Shown here: piece after piece, positions 1 through 11,037 of the stretch
How positions within the stretch are numbered: position 1 is the first letter of the stretch
Layout: the number at the start of each line of letters is the position of its first letter
Assembly: GCA_019279435.1 (NCBI GenBank)
Contig: JAAALK010000079.1
Coordinates: forward strand, 79,720,029 to 79,784,028
DNA from: Zizania palustris
Taxonomy: Eukaryota > Streptophyta > Magnoliopsida > Poales > Poaceae
Direction: 5' to 3'
DNA: 64,000 nucleotides
Made by a program: the position numbers and the translations under genes
Notes under the pieces: generated by a model
Told to the model about the DNA's origin: nothing
Seen by the model: only the letters and a program-made list of their open reading frames with translations
Database searches by the model: none

Positions 1-199
1 GGCACAATTTAAACACATTTCAACAATTTATATTACTCAATCAATTATATTACATTATGAAAAATTAGTGTATAAACCAAGAAGGAAGTGAATGCCCCTT
101 CGATCCCTAAGGTTAGCTTTGGGGTTCTCCTAACCTCGAGGGCCTACACGACTGGTTCCTAAGCCTAGAGTTTTAGAACTTTTCTTTTAATCTGTTTCC

Positions 200-3100
200 C
201 TCTTTGTGAAGCCTTGAAGTCCTTCTGCTCTTGCTAGAGTTCGGCCCAAGTCCGAAGTCTTTCAGAGCTAGTCTCCGCTGGATCTTTGTTAGACCACTCC
301 TCTTCGGACCAGTCGATGTCCTTTGAAGATGAGGATGTTAGAACAACTTTATCTTTTTCTTCTTCCTTAATAAAATAAAGCACTTCGCTACAAATATCGG
401 GTGTGACCTCTCCGTGACTCCCTCGAGGAATGAAAAATCGAGGACGCCTATGAGGCCTTAAAGCTTTGAAGGTATCCCACTGCTGACAGAGCCCTTCATT
501 GACCTCTAGAACTTCAAGGTCATCATCCAGGGAGTACAACAAATCCTAAAAGCATTCCAAATAAGTCTTTTTCATTCATTAAAAGCAAGGCAAGAATATA
601 AGTTTTTACATGGCAAGGTCCTAAGGAGAGCTAGACCTTAGGGTCCGGAGGAGGTATGCTTGACGAAGGCATTGCCGAAGGCAGCATCCGCGCCTACTTT
701 TGACGATGGGCTTCATCGATCCATGCCTTCAATGTTCTCCTACCTTCAGCTTTCTAGGTTGCCTAGAAAGCTTCCTAGGCTGCGGTGACATCAGGCGAAG
801 GGGTCAACAACCGATCGCTCACAAAGCTGGAAGGAGCTACGCCCACATCTGGCACAACAAAGAGTCAGATGTCCTCGAAGTAGCGAAGAACTCCGAGTGC
901 AGCTACATCTCTAGAGATCTCTCCGTACCGAGTCCCCGAAGTCTTCATGGTCTTCGCCACTACTTGGATCATCTTCAGCCTATGGGCCAAAGGCTCGTTC
1001 GCTGACGTGGAAGAAGAAAAAGACGTCCCGAAGTATTCTAAGATGCCTCGAAGGACGTCCATGGTCTTGGACGATGTACTGCTACACTTTGCCCGTTCCA
1101 CGACCAAAGCCTCTAACGAAGCACGCAAGTCTTCGACCAGAGTGCTGAGCTCAACCGTCATCGTCATGAGCATGGTCTTCTGAGCAAGCAGATGTTGTAC
1201 CTCATTAGTTGAACGCTGACGCTCTTCCCGAAGCCGTACAACTTCAGCTCTAGAGACTGCCTGCGCCTCTCGAAGCCTTTCAACTTTGGCCTGAAGCACC
1301 ACCTGTTCAGCTAGAAGCTCTTCATTCGCAGCCTCCAGCATTGCTTTCATGCTCCGCTCCGCACGAACTATCTCCTTCAAGTCTAAAGTCCTACCCTCGG
1401 AGTCAGCAAGGCTCTCCTGGAGGGCCGTTACCTTCTCTTTGAGTCGGTTGCATTCACGCTCATTGAAAGTTGCATCCTAACGGGCAAGAACAATGTGTTG
1501 CCAAAAAAGCAAGGTGAGTATGGTATGTACTTCAAATAAAAGTAACATGTGCAGGTGTACCGTACCTGATAGGTGGCCCGTTCAAGGGCGGTGCCTAGCT
1601 CCGACCATTCGGCCTCGCTAATTATGGAGACCAACTCGGTCTCACTCGCCTCTCGGCTAACTCGAGCCAGGGGCTCCAAGAAGGGCCGAAGCCCTATCCT
1701 CCGCTCGAGAAAAGGAGCCAAGAGGGAGAGCCTCGCCAGGGCACTCCGGTCGTCATCTACAGGGGAAGGCCCCGAGCGAAGGGAAGCATCCTCCGAAGCT
1801 TCTATATACTGCCCCCATCGGTTGACACCGACGGTGTCAACCCTACTTCGGGAACAGGCATTGGCCAGGACTTTCGTTTTCCCTTCCCAAGGGTCGTCAC
1901 CCCCTCCGGAGCCTTATCTCGCGCCGGAGCCATCTTCTTCACCGGAGCCATCTCCCGCTCTAGAGCCGCCTCCTTCATTGGAATTGACTCTATTGCCGGA
2001 GCATCTGAAAACATGAAGGTATGTACCATTATTTAAATATCAGGTAAAAAATGGAGCCAAGCTTGATTGGTAAAGTTGTACCTCCACCACTCTGCTGCCG
2101 AATGAGTAACAGACTACTTGGATGTTCGAACATTTGAGTGAAGTCCTCGTCAGACTCCTCAAGAGATTAGACCGGAGCAGTGGTTGCAGGGATCCCCTCG
2201 ACCGCTGCAACCACCACGTCATCTGATGCGGGACCCTGTATTTCCAGGGTCCGAACCCCTTCGGCCTCCACTCCGCCTTCATTGTGAACCAGGACCTCCA
2301 TTTGGCTCGATGGATCGTCTTCGGCATCCGCCTGCCTGAGATCCCCCCTCTTCGTTCAGCGCCACCCTCGTGCCATCTTGGATGAGAGTCCCGGTCCTCG
2401 TCCGAGAACCCCCCTCATCATCCCCCGCAAGCAAAGCCTTGAAGACTTCTGCCATCTGCACCTCCACGTCCTAATCGTCCTCGGACCTCTCCGGCGATGA
2501 AGCTAGAGACTTCGAAGAAATACGAGCCTTCGGCTTACGGGCAACCTTCTTCATCAGAGTCTTCACCAGGCCGAAGGCCCTAGATTCGGCTTTCCTCTTC
2601 CTCGGCACCGGGTCTGCCGTGGACCAATCTGGAAGGGCTGGGGCCTCAACTCCGAGTGCACTCCACACTCGGTTGAACCGCTCCTAGCTCCCAACCAGCT
2701 TCACCCTTCGCTCCTTCTCCACGAGTGAAGGAGTCCGAGAACCTTCTCCGCTCCTCAGACTATTTGCTCCGGAGTCAGCGTCATCCGTGGAGCTAAAAGA
2801 ATAAGGTATCATCTGTTATTTTAATGAAATTAAAATCAATGTCTATGTAAAATAATTTGATGTAGGATATATGGAAAGCTTACCTGTGGAGTTTGAGGGG
2901 ATTTCCCGAAGTCCCCCCTCCGGGTTCTACTCGAAGATGATAGGCCAGTTGGCCATCAAAGGAGGAATCCGGAGGGCTATGAATTCCTCCGCCAAATCGC
3001 ACATACTCATGTGTCGACTTATGGCATCCAGCAGTCAGAGGCGTATCTGAATTTATCTTGGGTCCGAATTGATGTCCACCTTCCTCCGGTACAATATTTA

Positions 3101-3771
3101 CTGCGGAGGCTCCACCAAGACGGAGCTCATGCCTACCTCTGCATAAAACCAGTGGAGGATCCAGTCCAAGTACCATCGGTCATTGATGGCCTTCGCTGAG
3201 AACTTGTCCTAAAACTTCTCCCGAAGCTAGAAATTTATGCTTCCAAGGACACCACCATCTTCTCTCCGCCAGGTCCGGTATGTGTCTTTGCCTGGCAGGA
3301 AGCCTTGTGCAAGGCCATGAAGATTTCCACTCTCCCTACGCACCCTTCGGCTCACAAGGCCCATTCGAATATGGCCAAGCAAGCAACGACGTTCGGGGAA
3401 AGCTGAGGGAGCTTCACGTGGAACAAGTAAAACACCTCCGACAAGAAGTCTACAAAGGGGAGCCCGAGCCCAGCTTCGAAAACCACAACTTTGCCCGCTT
3501 GCAGTACTAGAATGACGTCCTTCCTAGGGGCTCGCACCTTCACTTCGGGCCCCAGCCTCCCAGAAACTGCTTCGACTATGGACTCCTATGTGCAGGTCGA
3601 TGCCCCCAAGCAGTATGACTGATCCATGTACTTGGTGGAGGCCGGTCGAAGATCCCGAGGACCAGCGGGCCGAGGGTTCTCTAAGGTTCCTACCGCCACC
3701 GCTGCTGCCATGGCCTGCTGCTAAGCCAATGTCGAGGCTGGCACAAGCACCCTAGAACTGGTTCTCGCCAT
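200..3771 (-). pseudogene. Transposase_28-like (putative gypsy-type transposon) ORF of element F, decayed
   Basis: This minus-strand ORF was probably spliced and is now full of stops and shifts. A plausible start is the ATG at 3769-3771 (MARTSSRVLVP...). The segment 3352-3543 carries the domain seen in plant putative gypsy-type transposon proteins (Pfam Transposase_28; key string VVVFEAGLGLPF, then LPQLSPN). It matches the segment at 14770-14890 in element A. Residues encoded at 865-1380 form a strong coiled coil (long Glu/Arg/Leu heptads). The C-terminal part (234-542) shares PRF-x-RG-x2-GEV with the end of the A ORF near 39140. The function of this protein family is not known; it is not an enzyme I can recognise. 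Acidic linkers and small introns probably separate the pieces, but exon borders were not resolved. Confidence 0.6.
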
Positions 3772-4437
3772 CGATGGATATTGAAAGGGCTGAGAATGGA
3801 AACAGGAGACAACGTTTTAGCCTCAAATCCACTGTTCTCCCCCTTTTTTAGCCTGTGAGGTCCCTTGTGCCATACGTTACGAGACAACGTTTGGATTGCT
3901 TCGTTTCGGTTTCAACGCCGTTATGATATGCGGGGCCATCACAGTGAAGACTTAAAACTGTTGTTTGATTGTGCAACTGTTAGGCTCCTTAGAGAGTAAC
4001 GGCTCTTAATTGGGTCTAACGTCTCTAAGAGCTAACAACAATTTTGGGTTCGGAGAGCTTTCAATTCCAATGCTGCCCTCCGAACGCCTCCGACCAAACC
4101 TTGGGTCCGGAGAGTTCTCATTTCCGAAGGAATTACTTCATCCTCAGCATTGTTCAAAATCTCTGCATCAACACTATCTGAAGATATAAAGAAGTTAGAA
4201 GTCCTGATCTCCGGAGGTCCTAACAGCTATCAGGGCTCCGCTACCTCCGGAGCATTTCGAGGCGGAGGTTCCCATTGAGGCTTCGACATGGTAAAGAATC
4301 TCGAAGCATATTCACCCAAAGGGGCACTACCAACAAGGATGGAACAATTACTTTCTTATTGTTGGCTCAGTCTTTTACCCTTTTAACCATACGAAGAATA
4401 TTAGAGGGTAAAGAGGTCTTTTCCCAATGTATCTTGT

Positions 4438-4446
4438 CTATAAATA
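4438..4446 (+). promoter_or_regulatory. TATA box in the LTR-like end of element F
   Basis: CTATAAATA followed by a C-rich stretch resembles a plant Pol II core promoter. It points rightwards, opposite to the ORF at 200-3771. Confidence 0.45.
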
Positions 4447-4600
4447 CCCCTCTTCGTTATGTAAGGTGTATCGAATATTCAGGTATTCAATACATACTTC
4501 GAATTGTCTCGAGCTATTATCCTATTCGGAGACTTGGAACAGTCCTTAGTAAACACTTCGCAAACACTTCGTTTGTCAACCCTTCGAATTTATAGAAACT

Positions 4601-4626
4601 TGTTAGCGTAATCCTTTACGCCAACA
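4601..4626. repeat. 11-bp inverted repeat at the end of element F
   Basis: TGTTAGCGTAA, a 4-base spacer, then TTACGCCAACA pair with one mismatch. The TGTT...AACA form is that of LTR ends, so this may mark the right terminus. Confidence 0.5.
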
Positions 4627-4711
4627 CTGACAATGTTAAATTTTAACATACATCAAATTAATAAGGATCAGTTATTTTTATACGTCTAACCACCACGATT
4701 AAAATAAGTCG

Positions 4712-4950
4712 ACATCTTGTCTACTAAGAAGTAATATATCACTATAATATAACAGCCACTATTAAAGAACATTAACGTCTTATCTCCTAAGAAGTAATAG
4801 ATCACCACGATCTAACGGCCATAATTAAAAAACGTTGATGTCTTATCTCCTATAAGTGGTATTAGGTCAACTTATTTTTTAAAAAACCAATAGTTAATAT
4901 TAAGTTTATATCTTACCTCTTCAAGAAGTAAAAGATATATGATAAAAGGG
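4712..4950. repeat. AT-rich tandem repeat, about 63-bp unit, roughly four degenerate copies
   Basis: The core CTCCTAAGAAGTAATAGATC recurs in diverged form at about 4721, 4784, 4847 and 4917, giving spacings of 63, 63 and 70 bases. It is non-coding and its origin is unknown. Confidence 0.6.
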
Positions 4951-6192
4951 CTATATATGTCAGATGTTTAACCATTTAAATATTGTAGACTTGCCTTCGC
5001 TAATACTGATTATTTTTTATTTTGAGGATGTAGGGTTAAATAACGATATTTTTATATGATAAAATTATATAGTTTAAAAGTTGTATAATTGGATTCACAA
5101 TGCACTTCCTAAGTTATTTTTTAAAATATTGTTTTGAAATTAATGGTCAAAGTGTACGTATCTACTCTTAGTTAAAACTATTCGCAAACAGATGAAGCAT
5201 ATTTTTTCTAATGCAAATTGATAAATATTTTAAGAAAGCCAGCAGAAAGATTATGCATGTGTGAAAAGGAAATCTCAATAAAAAACGAAATGGCATGAAA
5301 AAACTAAAGACTTGGTTATGCAAGTTGAGCTCTTGTCGTCGACAGAGAACTTCCGTTTTTTCGTCAAGACAAGTTGGATTTGCTTGGTTTGATGGGAATT
5401 TATGTCGATATTTACTTAATAGATTTTCCATGAATCTTAATATTTATTTTCTTGTCAGTTTGTTGCCATTTTGTTTATCAATACCAATACTAATTTAGTA
5501 TGCCAATTTGCGATATTCATGTGGGGCGAAATTTGTAGTGTTTGTGGGGCCAAATATTTATTTGCACAAAAATTGCAATGTTTAAAAACTCCTGACAGTT
5601 GTATGTACTTTATAACTGGAAAATCTTTCAAACGATCTGATCATTATGAAATTTAATAGCTATATAATCTAGAAGCTAGGAAAGAATAGTTTCTTCAAAT
5701 TTTGACCAGTTGCTAAATAGAATCTCAAACTCTCCAAACAATCACCAAATTTATCTCCATATTCAATTTAAGGTTACTATACTAAGAGCAAGGTGACATC
5801 ACCCGATGCAAAACACTAAACCACCACTAATTTTCTGATTTAGAGGAGACATCGCTGATCGTTAATTAATCCATGTGATTCCCCCACTGCCATGTAGGCC
5901 CAATTTTCGTCGTCTTTCTCCTCTCCGTCGTCTCCCTGACTCCCTCCTCCCTCGATCCCTCCCACTCGCGAGCTAGATCGACGGGACCATCTTGTCGGAT
6001 TAGTTGCCAGTGGATTATCAAATCCCAATCTTTTGGCAGTCATCGGCCGCCGTCGCTGTCGCCGACGCCACTGCCTGCGTGGCATGCTAATCCTTTCAGC
6101 AAAATTTATTCGCCTCAAGAATCAACGAGATCGCCCCCCGTTGATATCCAATTGGGTTTCTTGCATTGCATCGGCCGGCAGGGTAGGCGGCG
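4951..6192. other. AT-rich region upstream of the HMA pseudogene
   Basis: No credible coding region is seen. The last 300 bases become pyrimidine- and GC-rich (CTCC and CGTCGT runs), as in the 5' UTR of a grass gene. The region therefore probably contains the old promoter and leader of the gene at 6193, but I could not pick a convincing TATA box. Confidence 0.4.
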
Positions 6193-7610
6193 ATGTCCGG
6201 CGGTAGCATGAAGAAACAGGACGCAACGCTGGACGCTGACGAGCTCGGGGAGAGTCTGCTTCTGCCTGCGGCGGCGGTGTCGAGGAGGGACGGAGACGGC
6301 GGCGGCAGTGGCGGCGGTAGGAAGTGGAAGAAGACGTACCTTGACGTGCTCGGCGTCTGCTGCACTGCTGAGGTCGCGCTCGTGGAGCGGCTGCTGGCGC
6401 CGGTCGCCGGAGTCCGGACGGTGTCCGTCGTCGTCGCGTCCCGCACCGTCGTCGTCGATCACGACTCCGCCGTCGCCTCCGAGTCCCTCATCGGTAAGCC
6501 ACCACCATCTTCGTTCCTCGCCGCGATTAATCCTACACAAATCCTCGCACAAAATTCTCACGGGATCAGGTCAACGTCATCTTCGCCTGAGCCAGTGGAG
6601 GCTCTGAACAAGGCCGGCCTGGAGGCGTCGGTGCGCGCCTACGGCAGCAGCGGCGTCATCAGCCGGTGGCCAAGCATGTACATCGTCGCCTCCGGCATCC
6701 TCCTCATGGCGTCCTTCCTCAAGTGGCTCGTCCCTCCCATGCAGTACCTGGCCCTGGCAGCGGCCTGTGCCGGCGCGCCGCCGATGCTGCGCCGGGGGTT
6801 CGCTGCGGCCAGCAGGCTCTCCCTTGACATCAACGTCCTCATGCTCATCGCCGTCACCGGCGCCGTCGCTCTCGGGGACTACATGGAGGCAGGCGCCATC
6901 GTCTTCCTCTTCACCACCGCAGAATGGCTCGAGACACTGGCTTGCACCAAGGTACTGCGTCGTCGTCGTCGTCTTTAAACAGTACTCCATTGCTATGTTT
7001 GCACGCGCAGCTTGTTCTGCCAAAGCCAAACACGTCGCGACTCGCGAGCACTGCAGGCGAGCGCCGGGATGTCGTCGCTGATGGGCATGCTCCCGGCCAA
7101 GGTGGTTCTGGCGGGGACGGGCGAGGTCGTCAGCTTACGCGACGTCCACGTGGGCGCTGTCGTCGCTGTCAGGGCCGGCGAGATCGTCCCGGTCGATGGC
7201 GTGGTGGTCGACGGACAGAGCGAGGTTGACGAGAGCAGCCTCACCGGCGAGACCTTCCCGGTGCCGAAGCAGCTGCACTCCGAGGTCTGGGCTGGCACCC
7301 TCAACACGGACGGTAAGTACAACCTCACTCACACTCTCACTTTCAGAATCCACGCAACTTGAAACGTCTCTGTTAAAGCACAGTAAAATTGTGCTAAATA
7401 ATATGTTCTGATGCATGAACCAGCTAAATTCTGCTAAATTTCTGCAGAATTCAGAAATTTCGAATGAAATTTTCAGTCAAAGTTTGCAAATTGGAACAGT
7501 TTTTAGCTAACTTAAAACGAATTCGAAATTTTCAACCTGAGATACCAACTAGGAATGCTGAAATTCCTGAAATCACGAGCCGAAATACGGAACCCCTTCA
7601 AACCCCTTCA

Positions 7611-7729
7611 GGGCCTGTTTGGGAACCCCAAATCCCGGCCCATTCCCTGTGGATGGGCCGGGATTTTAAACTAAAATCCCGGCCCATCCACAGGGAATGG
7701 GCTGGGATTTGAAATTCCCAAACAAGCCC
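7611..7729. mobile_element. Tourist-like MITE, copy 1 (PIF/Harbinger type)
   Basis: A 119-bp palindromic element inside intron 3 of the HMA pseudogene. Its ends are GGGCCTGTTTGGGAA and TTCCCAAACAAGCCC, flanked by the 3-bp TNA-type target duplication TCA (7608-7610 and 7730-7732). The interior is a near-perfect hairpin built on CCCGGCCCAT. Copy 2 lies at 11355-11473 and differs at about one position. Confidence 0.9.
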
Positions 7730-7917
7730 TCATTGGTCACGAATCTACAAATGTCCAAACGGTGAACGATGAGATCCAGGTTACGTAGCTGTGAGGACGA
7801 CGGCTCTCGCGGAGAACTCGACGGTGGCCAAGATGGAGAGGCTGGTGGAGGCGGCGCAGAACAGTAGGTCCAAGACGCAGCGGCTCATCGATTCATGCGC
7901 AAAGTACTACACGCCAG

Positions 7918-8060
7918 GTGAGCAACGGACACGACGAATTTTATCATCTCCATCAGTGGACATGACGAATTTTATCATCTCCTACACGCAAAGTACTACA
8001 TGAATTCTCAACATCTCCATCATATCAGTGGACATGACGAATTTTATCATCAGGATTGAA
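7918..8060. repeat. Local duplications inside HMA intron 4
   Basis: The motif GACGAATTTTATCATC occurs three times (near 7935, 7965 and 8036). A copy of the exon 4 end, CGCAAAGTACTACA, recurs inside the intron near 7988. This looks like slippage or repair that duplicated the exon/intron border. Confidence 0.65.
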
Positions 8061-8570
8061 AAGAAAACCATTCTTGTAATTTGTGCTTTTGCAGCTGTGG
8101 TTGTTCTTGCAGCAGGAGTGGCCCTGCTCCCGGCGTTGTTGTTCAGAGCAGACGAGCTGCAGCAATGGTGGAAGCTGGCCCTGGTACTGCTGGTGAGCGC
8201 GTGCCCGTGCGCGCTGGTGCTGTCGACTCCGGTGGCCACCTTCTGCGCCATGCTGCGCGCGGCGAGGATGGGTCTACTCATCAAGGGAGGAGACGTTCTC
8301 GAGTCCTTGGGAGAGATCAGGGCAGTGGCATTCGACAAGACCGGCACGATCACCAGTGGGAGGTTCAGCATCCGCGATTTCCATCTGGTTGGGGAAGTTT
8401 GAAATCAACCATCTTATTTACTGGTCAGAAAATTTTATTCTTTGTGATGGATTGATTGAATTGAGACTCCAATAGTGAAATTCTTGGCACAAATTATGTA
8501 TGTTTTTCTTGTTCTTGCAGGGTTTCGAGCATTGAAAGCAAATCAAGCCACCCTATGGCAGCTGCACTCA

Positions 8571-9880
8571 GGGTTTACTATATCGATATATAAAAAATAT
8601 CGGAGGTTGGTGATAAACGGGAATATCGGATTTATCGGAATTCTATCGGTGATAGACAAAAAATTTCGGCCAAATTTTAAATTTTTTTATTATTTTACAC
8701 AGAAATAAACATATATCATTTCTAAATTTTGTAACATCAAAAACTACACTCAATAATTTATAAAAATATGATTTTCTATACATTTTGGTTAATAAATTCA
8801 TGCGCTCGCAGTTCATTTTGACTTATTTTAATATAAATCCTAGAAATACAATTAATAAATTAAAAATAGTAAACTGAATTCAAATGAATATTTAACGGTT
8901 AATTTACTTTCAAACTCATATTATTTATTTTTTAAATCATAATTAATCATTGGAGAATCTTCTCATTTTTAACATCCTGCATTAACAATTTCTCGGAATA
9001 TTTTTAAATTTTTATCGTAGGATCTAAATGTCAAATTGTAACAGCTTAACAAATATATCGGTTTTTAGACTTTATTTGATTTTTTTATAATTAAAAAAAC
9101 ATGAAGCTTTGCATTGCCAATCGAGTGTCGCAACCTAAATTTTTCAAAAATTCTTTAAATTTAGTGGTTAAGGCCTACAAATGGACCAAAAATATGAATA
9201 TAATTTTTTTATAAATTTTGGTTAATTATTTCATGCACTTGTAGTTCAAATGTAACTTATTTTAATATAAATCCTAGAAATACAATTAATAAATTAAAAA
9301 TAATAAACTTATCTAGAAAAATATCAATCTTTTATATGGGATAATATAAGTTGTATTTTGATAGTATAAAAAATTTCAAGTTCAAAAAAAGATTTATCCT
9401 TAATTTAATTTCAAACTCATCTTATTCATTCTTTCAATCATAACTAATTATCGGAGAATCTCCTCATTTCTTAACATCCTACATTATAAATTTCTCAGAA
9501 TATTTTTAAATTTTTATCGTACTATATAAATGTCAAATTGTAACAGCATGCAAAATATCTCGTTTTTTTGAATTTATTTGATTTTTCTAGAATTAAAAAA
9601 CCATGAACCTCTACATTGCCAATCGAGTGTCGCAACCTAAATTTTTCAAAATTTTCTTTTAATTTAGTGTTTAAGCCCTAAAAATGGACTAAAAATATGA
9701 ATATTAATTTTTAATAAATTTTGGTTAATTATTTCATGCACTTGTAGTTCAAATTTGACTTATTTTAATATAAATCCTAGAAATACAATTAATAAATTAA
9801 AAATAGTAAACTGATCCTGAAAAATATCAAATTTTTTCATGGAATAATATACATTGAATTTTAATAGTAGAAAAAATTTC
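8571..9880. repeat. AT-rich tandem array that interrupts the HMA gene
   Basis: The block TATTTTAATATAAATCCTAG followed by AAATACAATTAATAAATTAA occurs at about 8824, 9258 and 9761, and the block GCCAATCGAGTGTCGCAACC occurs twice (near 9117 and 9618). This gives two to three diverged units of roughly 430-500 bp. The left edge (8571-8680) has many ATCGG motifs. There is no coding content. It may be the body of an unidentified non-autonomous element; I did not find matching ends or a target duplication. Confidence 0.65.
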
Positions 9881-10064
9881 AAGTTGTGGCTAAGCTACTT
9901 TGAGATATATCGCGGGAAGCTCTAGCTCTTCGATCTTCTCTGACAGAAGGTTGATCTTTGCATTTCGTTCTTTTTAATGCCTCCAATTGTTATACATGTT
10001 TTCTTCTGATATTTATGTGTGTTTCATCTTTCACGTGCATAGTTGTGCATGTCTATGTGCTTAT

Positions 10065-10127
10065 GTCATGTGCTATGGGCCTTAAGGCGCGGTACTATTC
10101 ACATGCACAAGGCCCATAGCACATGAC
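10065..10127. repeat. Perfect 19-bp inverted repeat in the stunted LTR
   Basis: GTCATGTGCTATGGGCCTT at 10065-10083 is the exact reverse complement of 10109-10127. The right arm is the normal LTR end, so the left arm is an inverted copy where the rest of the LTR should be. Confidence 0.85.
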
Positions 10128-10249
10128 ATCTCCCCCTTGAAGATCAGCTCGTCCTCGAGCTGGTAGAACAGGGGCGAAACTGTCAACGTATTCATATGCG
10201 ACGGGCAGGCGAGGCCACGCTAGCAAATCTTGTGATCGTTGCGCCATAA

Positions 10250-10850
10250 GTCAGCCTTGAACTCTTCCTAGCTGAGCTGGAATGGGGCGTCACGGTACAT
10301 GCCCAGGAAGGAGAGATGCTCACCATTGGCCACCAAGACTAGCATATTCCCGTGCGAACATAGGCGTAGAGTGGTCTATCCCTCTGCTTCCTCAACGATG
10401 AAGTTGTGGGTAGAGTCAGAGTCGGGGAGGGCTAACAAGGAGACGCCACCTAGCTGGAGGGGGCCTTGCATTGTCTCGCTTGTATGGACACCTGCTATGG
10501 CGTGCAAGGAAACCTATGGGTCGGCCTCCTACTACTCAACTGGCTCAGTGATGTCGTCATCGTCGTCGTCGAAGGCAAGATCGAGGAAGAAGAGACCTTG
10601 AAAGACCCGATTATGGTTGGGGCCCAATTTCTCGTCGCAGTTGCAGCAGAGTCTGAGGCGATGGCATTCCTCCATCTCTGACTGGGACATTCGTTTGACC
10701 AGCTGGCTCTCCACCGTGACCGTTGTTATCGTAGAGGTCAGTGGCGGGGGTGCCGGTAGTATCAGCCGGGCTGGCGGTGAGGGCACAAGTGCCCTAGTGC
10801 CCAAGGTAAAGTCCCAAGGGTGCGGCAATGGCTGGCGACCTTGGTCCAAG
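10250..10850 (-). pseudogene. Gypsy gag zinc-finger and protease remnant
   Basis: On the minus strand, about 10600-10720 reads as the end of a gypsy gag with a degenerate CCNCDEKLGPNH knuckle followed by an acidic run. About 10390-10450 reads as an aspartic-protease motif of the type LLA-x2-DS-x-STHNFI, with the usual DSG changed to DSD. The frame is broken repeatedly. It is a dead fragment; the clade cannot be decided from this little sequence. Confidence 0.55.
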
Positions 10851-11037
10851 CGCTGGATTGCCAGACAGTAGCTAGCGGTGATGGTGGATAGGACGGTGAT
10901 GGCAACAACGAGGTCCTTGATCTAGGCCATCATCTCGGCCATGGTAGGTTGTGGGCTTTTTGTGGACATGTTGGCGGATTGATGCGGCATATTGGCGGGT
11001 GGCGTGGAGGGGAATTGCCTAGATGCTGATACTAAGT

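Larger units (their letters stand above)
1..4626. mobile_element. Element F: decayed LTR-type element, left end outside window
   Basis: The stretch holds a decayed minus-strand ORF (200-3771) of the same family as the ORF of element A, followed to the right by LTR-like DNA that ends in CGCCAACA at 4626 and carries a plus-strand TATA box near 4438. The whole stretch is rich in CTTCG/CGAAG, like element A. No gag or pol similarity was seen. The left end lies beyond the window, and I could not fix where the right LTR begins. The orientation of LTR promoter (plus) against ORF (minus) is the same antisense arrangement as in A. The assignment to an LTR element is inferred from that parallel. Confidence 0.55.
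6193..8570 (+). pseudogene. Truncated, frameshifted P1B-type heavy-metal ATPase (HMA2/HMA3-like)
   Basis: P1B ATPases of this group pump Zn2+/Cd2+ across plasma or vacuolar membranes in plants. Inferred exons: 6193-6493, 6596-6951, 7057-7312, 7780-7917, 8095-8423 and 8521 to about 8570, all with GT...AG introns and consistent phases. Exon 1 has a Gly-rich leader and the N-terminal HMA fold with the GVCC metal motif typical of Zn/Cd HMAs. Exon 2 encodes four membrane helices. Exon 3 holds the actuator domain with LTGE. Exon 5 carries the CPC metal-transport motif and the DKTGT phosphorylation site. An extra T near 8398-8400 breaks the frame late in exon 5 (TGA at 8400-8402). Homology stops in exon 6 just after the SSHPMAAAL motif, where AT-rich repeats begin, so the nucleotide-binding domain, the GDGxNDAPAL motif and the metal-binding tail are missing. 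Intron 1 has a length divisible by three and no stop. The family is certain; HMA2 versus HMA3 is not. Confidence 0.9.

Noticed and set aside
6096..7029. Several minus-strand and shifted frames over HMA exons 1-3
   Set aside because: Shadows caused by GC-rich codons; the plus frame matches the HMA family.
9885..9950. Possible short coding exon ending in a GAAG/GTTGAT donor-like site
   Set aside because: About 20 codons with no recognisable family and an in-frame TGA; not enough to support.
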